Positions 43,500-47,866 of a stretch of 47,866 nt of DNA are shown in pieces (within the stretch, counting starts at the first letter, position 1; every line of letters begins with the position of its first letter). Source of the DNA: Tannerella sp. (GTDB taxonomy: Bacteria; Bacteroidota; Bacteroidia; Bacteroidales; Tannerellaceae); the NCBI GenBank assembly GCA_031272155.1, contig JAISUI010000019.1, positions 1 to 47,866 of the forward strand. The letters are read 5' to 3'. The position numbers and the translations under genes were made by a program. Under the pieces are notes generated by a model. It saw only the letters and a list, made by a program, of their open reading frames with translations, did no database searches and was not told the DNA's origin.

Positions 43500-43582
43500 G
43501 GGCAGATACCAGAGTGGCCAAATGGGGCTGACTGTAACTCAGCTGGCTTACGCCTTCGGTGGTTCGAATCCATCTCTGCCCA
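43500..43582 (+). tRNA. tRNA-Tyr (anticodon GTA)
   Basis: 83 bases, class II with a long variable arm. Acceptor GGGCAGA pairs with TCTGCCC, discriminator A, no encoded CCA. Anticodon stem GCTGA/TCAGC with loop CTGTAAC gives GTA. T loop TTCGAATC-type sequence follows a GGTGG stem. Confidence 0.95.
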
Positions 43583-43623
43583 CTTGCAAACCGGCCTGAA
43601 AATGCCGGAAATGCAATATATTA

Positions 43624-43662
43624 CAAAGGACGCAAGGTGTCATTAATTCCTTGCGTCCTTTG
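43624..43662. terminator. Strong hairpin between tRNA-Tyr and cysK, likely bidirectional terminator
   Basis: A perfect 14-bp stem, CAAAGGACGCAAGG with its complement, around an 11-base AT-rich loop. It lies 42 bases past tRNA-Tyr and 67 bases past the cysK stop on the other strand. Neither side has a long T run (CATTTTCT on plus), so termination strength is uncertain. Confidence 0.6.
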
Positions 43663-43728
43663 CATTTTCTCCAATCCGTTTATCGGACTGAATCTGTCAA
43701 ACATTCTGTTATATTGCTCAATATCAAT

Positions 43729-44679
43729 CTACTCAAGAGGATATTCTTCAAAGGAGTAGAGCACGGTAGATAAATACCGCTCGCCCGTATCGGGCAAGAG
43801 AACGACAATCGTCTTGCCAGCATTTTCCGGCAGTTTGGCTAATTCGGTCGCTGCATAAGCCGCCGCACCGGAAGAAATTCCGACTAACAATCCTTCCCTG
43901 CGCGACAGTTCGCGGCTTGTACGAATCGCATCGTCGCTGCTTACCGTAAAAATCTGATCCACAACTGCCGGATCGTAAATCTTGGGAACAAATCCCGCTC
44001 CGATCCCCTGTATCTTGTGCGGCCCCGACGGATTGCCCGAAAGCACCGACGACTCTTTCGGCTCAACCGCTACAATCTTGACTCCGGGTTTTCTGGATTT
44101 CAAGACGCTTCCTACCCCGGAGATCGTTCCGCCAGTACCAACGCCTCCTACAAAAATATCCACTTCGCCATCCGTGTCCCGCCAGATTTCTTCAGCGGTC
44201 GTTTGTTTATGGATTTCCGGATTCGCCGGATTTTCAAACTGTTGCAGAATAACCGCATCTTCTACACTATCCCGCAGTTCAATCGCCTTTCGGATAGCGC
44301 CTTTCATGCCTTCTGCTCCCGGCGTCAATACTAAATTGGCGCCCAGCGCTTTTAATAAGTTACGACGTTCCAAACTCATCGTTTCGGGCATCGTTAGAAT
44401 TAATTTGTAGCCCTTGACAGCTGCCACAAATGCCAATCCGACGCCCGTATTTCCGCTTGTCGGTTCAATAATAACAGTTCCCTGTTTCAAAATTCCTTTT
44501 TTCTCTGCATCCGTAATCATCGCATACGCGATACGATCCTTCACGCTACCGGCCGGATTGAAATATTCCAGTTTTGCAATCACCTTTGCTTTCAATTGCA
44601 GGTTTGCATTATAATTGGAAAGCTCCATCAACGGCGTGTTACCAATCAAATCAGTTAATTGTTTTGCTACTTTTGCCAT
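43729..44679 (-). CDS. cysK: Cysteine synthase A (O-acetylserine sulfhydrylase)
   Basis: 316 residues. PLP enzyme making cysteine from O-acetylserine and sulfide. PLP Lys47 is in [20 protein letters not shown] binds substrate; [13 protein letters not shown] is the phosphate-binding loop; [11 protein letters not shown] is near the C-end. A consensus promoter lies 31-61 bases upstream. It converges on tRNA-Tyr. It is not linked to cysE here. Confidence 0.96.
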   Translation of the reverse strand: MAKVAKQLTDLIGNTPLMELSNYNANLQLKAKVIAKLEYFNPAGSVKDRIAYAMITDAEKKGILKQGTVIIEPTSGNTGVGLAFVAAVKGYKLILTMPETMSLERRNLLKALGANLVLTPGAEGMKGAIRKAIELRDSVEDAVILQQFENPANPEIHKQTTAEEIWRDTDGEVDIFVGGVGTGGTISGVGSVLKSRKPGVKIVAVEPKESSVLSGNPSGPHKIQGIGAGFVPKIYDPAVVDQIFTVSSDDAIRTSRELSRREGLLVGISSGAAAYAATELAKLPENAGKTIVVLLPDTGERYLSTVLYSFEEYPLE

Positions 44680-44709
44680 ATCATTTTAAAATTAAGTTTA
44701 ATCATTGTG

Positions 44710-44740
44710 CAAATGTAAGGATAACGATTCGTATGTGCAA
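44710..44740 (-). promoter_or_regulatory. Promoter for cysK
   Basis: Minus strand: TTG at 44738-44740, a 20-base spacer, TACATTTG at 44710-44717. It lies directly after the stop of the metallo-hydrolase gene on the same strand, separating the two transcripts. Confidence 0.65.
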
Positions 44741-44746
44741 TACCTA

Positions 44747-45592
44747 TCAAAGGGTATATTTTTTATATGCCTCCGCTTTAAAAAAATGATTGATTTTCCT
44801 GACCGTGGAACAGGGAGTGCCGGGGTCGTGGTAATGTACGATAATTTGTTTTTTGTCAGCCGCTTCATCCAGCAAACGAATCTTTTCGTAATACGATTTC
44901 ATGGGTTCCATGTCGTAGGCGGAAATCCACGTAGGCGACACCTGGGCGGCTATGGGAATCACATCGCCGGCAAAAACCACCTCACCGACCGCGGTCTCAA
45001 AACAGGGAACAATCTGTCCGGGCGTGTGTCCGTCAAAAAGACACAACCGGACGCCTTCGCACAAATCGCAATCGGACTGTATCAACTGGAGTTTGCCGGC
45101 TTCGCGGACAGCATCCATGTTTTCAGGAAAATAAGCATCGGCCTCTAATGGATGGGGGTGTTGCGAATTATCCCACTGCGTCCGGCTAACCCAACATTGA
45201 GCTGACGGAAAAGCCGGAACAATGCGTCCGTTCTCATAGCATGTCGCATAGCCGCAATGATCAAAATGCAGGTGCGTGAGAATAATATCCGTCACGTCGC
45301 CGGGCATAACTCCCCGTGAACGAAGCGCTTCACGAAGATCCACCATATCGTAAAAATGATAAGTTGTGGACTGAAGCCGCTCCCATTGCTTGTCTCCTAC
45401 GCCGGTATCAATCAATATAATACGGCCATTGCCTGTGATCACTAATCCTACTTGCATGGCCAATACGCACCGGTTGCCTTCGCCGGCCGGATAGCGACGA
45501 CTCCATGCCGAATGGGGCACGGCGCCAAACATCGAACCACCATCGGCATAAAATAAACCGGTGTTAATCAATTGGAAAGAAGTTCCGTTCAT
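44747..45592 (-). CDS. Metallo-beta-lactamase-fold hydrolase
   Basis: 281 residues. The metal motif THLHFDHCG gives His107, His109, Asp111 and His112; later FDGHTPGQIVPCF and VVFAGDVIP supply the remaining ligands. IILIDTGVGDKQW is typical. The arrangement resembles AHL-lactonase/YtnP-type enzymes, but substrates in this fold vary widely and no signal peptide is seen, so only a cytoplasmic hydrolase is claimed. The promoter faces that of the DUF4924 gene. Confidence 0.85.
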   Translation of the reverse strand: MNGTSFQLINTGLFYADGGSMFGAVPHSAWSRRYPAGEGNRCVLAMQVGLVITGNGRIILIDTGVGDKQWERLQSTTYHFYDMVDLREALRSRGVMPGDVTDIILTHLHFDHCGYATCYENGRIVPAFPSAQCWVSRTQWDNSQHPHPLEADAYFPENMDAVREAGKLQLIQSDCDLCEGVRLCLFDGHTPGQIVPCFETAVGEVVFAGDVIPIAAQVSPTWISAYDMEPMKSYYEKIRLLDEAADKKQIIVHYHDPGTPCSTVRKINHFFKAEAYKKYTL

Positions 45593-45612
45593 CGTTCTTA
45601 TTTTTTTTGGTG

Positions 45613-45620
45613 CAAAAATA
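45613..45620 (-). promoter_or_regulatory. -7 box for the metallo-hydrolase gene
   Basis: Minus-strand TATTTTTG followed by CACC, 20 bases before the ATG at 45592. It lies 13 bases from the -7 box of the divergent DUF4924 gene, so the two promoters overlap. Confidence 0.55.
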
Positions 45621-45633
45621 GAAATTTATATTG

Positions 45634-45641
45634 TACTTTTG
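45634..45641 (+). promoter_or_regulatory. -7 box abutting the DUF4924 gene start
   Basis: TACTTTTG is followed by CACT and the ATG at 45646, so the transcript is predicted to be leaderless. The nearest upstream TTTG (45606-45609) leaves a 24-base spacer, longer than usual. Confidence 0.55.
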
Positions 45642-45645
45642 CACT

Positions 45646-46197
45646 ATGATAGTAGCACATCAGAAAAGAAAAGAAAATATCGTTGAATATCTGCTGTATA
45701 TGTGGCAGATAGAAGATTTGATCCGCGCCAGTCACATGGATATTGACGAAATCAGGCGGACGTTGCTCCAATCCTATGACCAACCTGAAGCAGTCAAAGA
45801 GGAAATTCTTCGCTGGTACGAAGAACTGATAGCGATGATGCGCAGTGAAGGCGTTACTGAAAAAGGGCATATTCAATTGAATAAAAACGTATTGATTATG
45901 CTTACGGACTTGCATTGCCGTTTGTTGAAAGACCCGAAAGAAATGGTTTACGGGGCGCTCTATTACAAGACATTGCCTTACATCATAGAATTGCGTTCCA
46001 AATCGGGCGGTACGGAAATTCCTGAAATAGAAACCTGTTTGACAGCTATTTATGGCTATTTTGTATTGCGTATGCAGAAAAAGGAAATCAAACCGGAAAC
46101 GATGGAAGCTATCCGGCAAATTAATATGTTCCTGTCACTCTTAGCCGAAAAATACAAGGAGGAAACGGAATTGTCAAATACTTGTTCCATGGAGTAA
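45646..46197 (+). CDS. DUF4924 family protein
   Basis: 183 residues. Matches the DUF4924 family of Bacteroidetes in the opening MIVAHQKRKENIVEYLLYMW, then QIEDLIRA, and IQLNKNVLIMLTDLHCRLL; function unknown. The protein looks helical and cytoplasmic, with no signal peptide. The ATG at 45646 is chosen; an in-frame TTG at 45631 would lie inside the promoter. rfbD follows after 10 bases, which is the common order in the phylum. Confidence 0.82.
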   Translation: MIVAHQKRKENIVEYLLYMWQIEDLIRASHMDIDEIRRTLLQSYDQPEAVKEEILRWYEELIAMMRSEGVTEKGHIQLNKNVLIMLTDLHCRLLKDPKEMVYGALYYKTLPYIIELRSKSGGTEIPEIETCLTAIYGYFVLRMQKKEIKPETMEAIRQINMFLSLLAEKYKEETELSNTCSME

Positions 46198-46207
46198 AAC
46201 ATTAAAT

Positions 46208-47098
46208 ATGAGTAATAAAAATACAAACAAATCTATTTTGGTAACCGGAGCCAATGGACAGTTGGGAAATGCTGTCCGCAAGTTAGCGTCCGGATGGGAG
46301 CATTGCGTTTTTTATTTCACGGATATAGATACGTTGGATTTGTGCAATAAAGGGCAAATCCATGATTTTCTTAAATCTAATCCGGTGGAATATATCCTAA
46401 ACTGCGCATCTTATACGGCAGTGGAAAAAGCGGAAGAGGACAGGGAAATCTGTATGTCTATCAACCGCGACGCCGTGCAAAATATAGGAGAAATTGCTTC
46501 CGTACAAGGGATAAAAGTCATACATATCTCTACCGATTACGTTTTTGACGGAAACGCTTCGCACCCCTATTGCGAAAACGACCGGACGAATCCCCTGTCC
46601 GTTTATGGCGAAAGCAAATTGGCCGGGGAAAACGCTTTGTTGGCAGTCTGCCCCGATTCTGTGATCATTCGCACGGCATGGTTGTATTCGGAATTTGGAA
46701 ATAATTTTGTCAAGACGATGTTGCGGTTGGGCAACGAGCGCGAAACGATCAGCGTCGTATCCGACCAAACAGGTTCGCCGACGTATGCAGGCGACTTGGC
46801 GATGGCAATCCTGACCATTGTGAATCACACTTCCTTTGTGCCCGGAATCTATCATTATACCAATGAAGGGACGTGCAGTTGGTACGATTTTGCAGTAAAA
46901 ATCATGACCTTAGCCGGATTGAAATGCCTTGTACAGCCTGTCCGGACAACCGAATATCCAACCCGTGCCATCCGTCCGGCTTACAGTGTTCTCAATAAGG
47001 CGAAAATCCGTCAGGTTTATGGCGTTTCTGTTCCTGACTGGCCAACAAGTTTAGAGGTTTGCCTGCAAAATATTCAACATTCTTTTGCACCCCAATAA
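46208..47098 (+). CDS. rfbD: dTDP-4-dehydrorhamnose reductase
   Basis: 296 residues. Last step of dTDP-L-rhamnose synthesis, supplying surface polysaccharide. The Rossmann motif TGANGQLG is at 13-20, HISTDYVFDG is present, and the catalytic pair is Tyr133 and Lys137 in YGESK. C-terminal RTTEYPTRAIRPAYSVL and DWPTSLEVCL are typical. The other rml genes are not in the window. The gene end carries the -33 element for the next gene. Confidence 0.95.
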   Translation: MSNKNTNKSILVTGANGQLGNAVRKLASGWEHCVFYFTDIDTLDLCNKGQIHDFLKSNPVEYILNCASYTAVEKAEEDREICMSINRDAVQNIGEIASVQGIKVIHISTDYVFDGNASHPYCENDRTNPLSVYGESKLAGENALLAVCPDSVIIRTAWLYSEFGNNFVKTMLRLGNERETISVVSDQTGSPTYAGDLAMAILTIVNHTSFVPGIYHYTNEGTCSWYDFAVKIMTLAGLKCLVQPVRTTEYPTRAIRPAYSVLNKAKIRQVYGVSVPDWPTSLEVCLQNIQHSFAPQ

Positions 47099-47114
47099 AA
47101 AAAATCTATCTTTG
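47084..47114 (+). promoter_or_regulatory. Promoter for the last membrane-protein gene
   Basis: TTTG at 47084-47087 (inside rfbD), a 19-base spacer, TATCTTTG at 47107-47114. Full consensus; predicted start near 47119, about 20 bases before the ATG. Confidence 0.75.
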
Positions 47115-47138
47115 CACCTTCAAGCACAGGAAAAAGTT

Positions 47139-47866
47139 ATGAGTAAGAACGCAAATAAGAAGGACAGACATCCGTCCGCAACAACTAAAACTGCGACCGG
47201 CGGTGGCGTGAAACCATCGTCGGCAAAGCCTTTCCCGTTTCTGATTCTCGGACTTGGGTTTGCCGTACTTCAATTTTTGCTGTCAAGTCCTGTAGTCAAT
47301 CGCTGTTGGGGCTTGAACGCTATCAGTTTTTGGGAAACGCCGGTTATTATTGCCTACTATGCAGTGTTAATTGCCATTTTGCCCCCCCCCTGTAACAATC
47401 TAATAATCAGAATATTAAGCGGATTTAGCGGAAAAAATATAATTTTATTCGTCCGAAAATGGAAGTACCCGATATTCGTGTTGCTTGCTATTGCCGGCGG
47501 ATTTCTGTTTCACGCCTTGCAGGTGAAATATGTTTTTCTGGGCGACTGCGGCGTCCGACCGACCGAAATAGAGAAGGGCGACGTGTATTATCCGACCGAA
47601 TTTTTGGCTCGCTATATTCCGTATCTGTTTTTTCAATATTTCCATGCTAATCACGATTTTACTGTCTATCAATCATTGTATCTCGCTTCCAACGTAGCAG
47701 GCGGATTATTCATCCTGACGGCGTTGCTGACAGCCGATGTAGCAGGTAAAACCTTCCTGCAAAAGGCGGCATTTTTCCTTGTTTCGACGCTTTCGCTTGC
47801 CGCATTGATGCAATTCTGCGGATATTCAGAGATTTACGCATTTCCTCTTGTTTCGATCGGGCTGTA
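47139..47866 (+). CDS. Multi-pass membrane protein with in-frame poly-C tract (3' end outside window)
   Basis: The frame from the ATG at 47139 stays open to the end of the window (at least 242 residues). The first 30 residues are basic and polar (MSKNANKKDRHPSATTK), then hydrophobic segments follow at about 32-51, 67-83, 106-124 and in the last 70 residues (LFILTALLTADVAG; AAFFLVSTLSLAALM). GYSEIYAF near the end recalls motifs in GT-C-fold glycosyltransferases, but the family cannot be fixed. Codons 82-84 are CCC CCC CCC, a run of nine C. AGGAAAAAG precedes the ATG, and a consensus promoter supports the start. It follows rfbD, so a role in surface glycan assembly is possible. Confidence 0.7.
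   Translation, partial: MSKNANKKDRHPSATTKTATGGGVKPSSAKPFPFLILGLGFAVLQFLLSSPVVNRCWGLNAISFWETPVIIAYYAVLIAILPPPCNNLIIRILSGFSGKNIILFVRKWKYPIFVLLAIAGGFLFHALQVKYVFLGDCGVRPTEIEKGDVYYPTEFLARYIPYLFFQYFHANHDFTVYQSLYLASNVAGGLFILTALLTADVAGKTFLQKAAFFLVSTLSLAALMQFCGYSEIYAFPLVSIGL
47382..47390 (+). repeat. Run of nine C inside a coding sequence
   Basis: C9 at 47382-47390 encodes three prolines in frame with the open membrane-protein gene. One extra C would read CTG TAA next, and one fewer would reach TAA four codons on; either change truncates the protein at about 86-88 residues. A candidate phase-variation switch, or an assembly error. Confidence 0.75.

Noticed and set aside
43452-43646. Open frame covering tRNA-Tyr
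   Set aside because: The region folds as a complete class II tRNA with a consensus promoter; the frame is accidental.
1-47866. CRISPR array, rRNA operon, intact insertion sequence or prophage
   Set aside because: No regularly spaced direct repeats, no 16S/23S/5S sequence, no transposase or integrase, and no phage structural genes were seen.

Overview
The window is chromosomal DNA from a member of the Bacteroidota, most likely the order Bacteroidales. Three things point there. The promoters are of the Bacteroidetes type (TTTG, about 19-20 bases, then TAnnTTTG) and many genes lack a good Shine-Dalgarno site. Type IX secretion (T9SS) is present: a PorZ-like protein and a cargo with a type B sorting domain, which argues for a Porphyromonas/Tannerella/Dysgonomonas-like lineage rather than Bacteroides proper. 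The gene neighbourhoods (infB-cvpA-sufB, hisIE-ftsE-lysC-lysA, yicC-gmk-nadD, recF with a DUF721 gene) are typical of the phylum. I cannot name a species.

Layout. 1-2532: 3' end of infB, cvpA and sufB. 2561-5206: a drug/metabolite transporter and formate-tetrahydrofolate ligase. 5401-7834: a low-coding accessory stretch on the minus strand with a frameshifted PIN-domain toxin gene and small partner ORF, a 35-bp perfect palindrome, a WG-repeat secreted protein and a probably frameshifted small gene with a good promoter. 8121-10222: sufC and sufD, separated from sufB by about 5.6 kb. 10274-14133: hisIE, an FtsE-like ATPase, lysC, lysA. 14261-18807: mutS, pyrK, pyrD. 18820-22571: a duplicated EF-hand/leucine-rich-repeat secreted protein and a GH63-like glycosidase. 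22664-27862: a T9SS type B cargo, a lytic transglycosylase and uvrA, overlapping end to end. 27906-31172: tRNA-Gln (minus), rdgB and porZ. 31180-33747: glycogen phosphorylase (minus). 33870-40726: yicC, gmk, nadD, an M3 peptidase, dCMP deaminase, an S41 protease and 5-formyl-THF cyclo-ligase. 40730-42123: DUF721 gene and recF (minus). 42293-43582: a TPR membrane protein, ribH, tRNA-Tyr. 43729-45592: cysK and a metallo-beta-lactamase hydrolase (minus). 45646-end: DUF4924 gene, rfbD, and a truncated membrane protein containing an in-frame run of nine C.

How the genes work together. Most is core metabolism: Fe-S assembly (SufBCD), one-carbon folate chemistry (Fhs, 5-FCL), lysine/diaminopimelate, histidine, pyrimidine and riboflavin synthesis, nucleotide-pool hygiene (RdgB, dCMP deaminase, Gmk) and DNA repair (MutS, UvrA, RecF). 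The envelope side is T9SS (PorZ, type B cargo, a peptidoglycan lyase) plus several exported repeat proteins. I found no CRISPR array, no intact insertion sequence and no rRNA. The observations most worth following are the C9 tract whose slippage in either direction gives an almost immediate stop, the split suf cluster with a decaying insert, start codons lying directly on promoter -7 boxes (predicted leaderless mRNAs), a 7-1-7 Fur/PerR-type palindrome before rdgB-porZ, and a tRNA terminator embedded in the end of uvrA.
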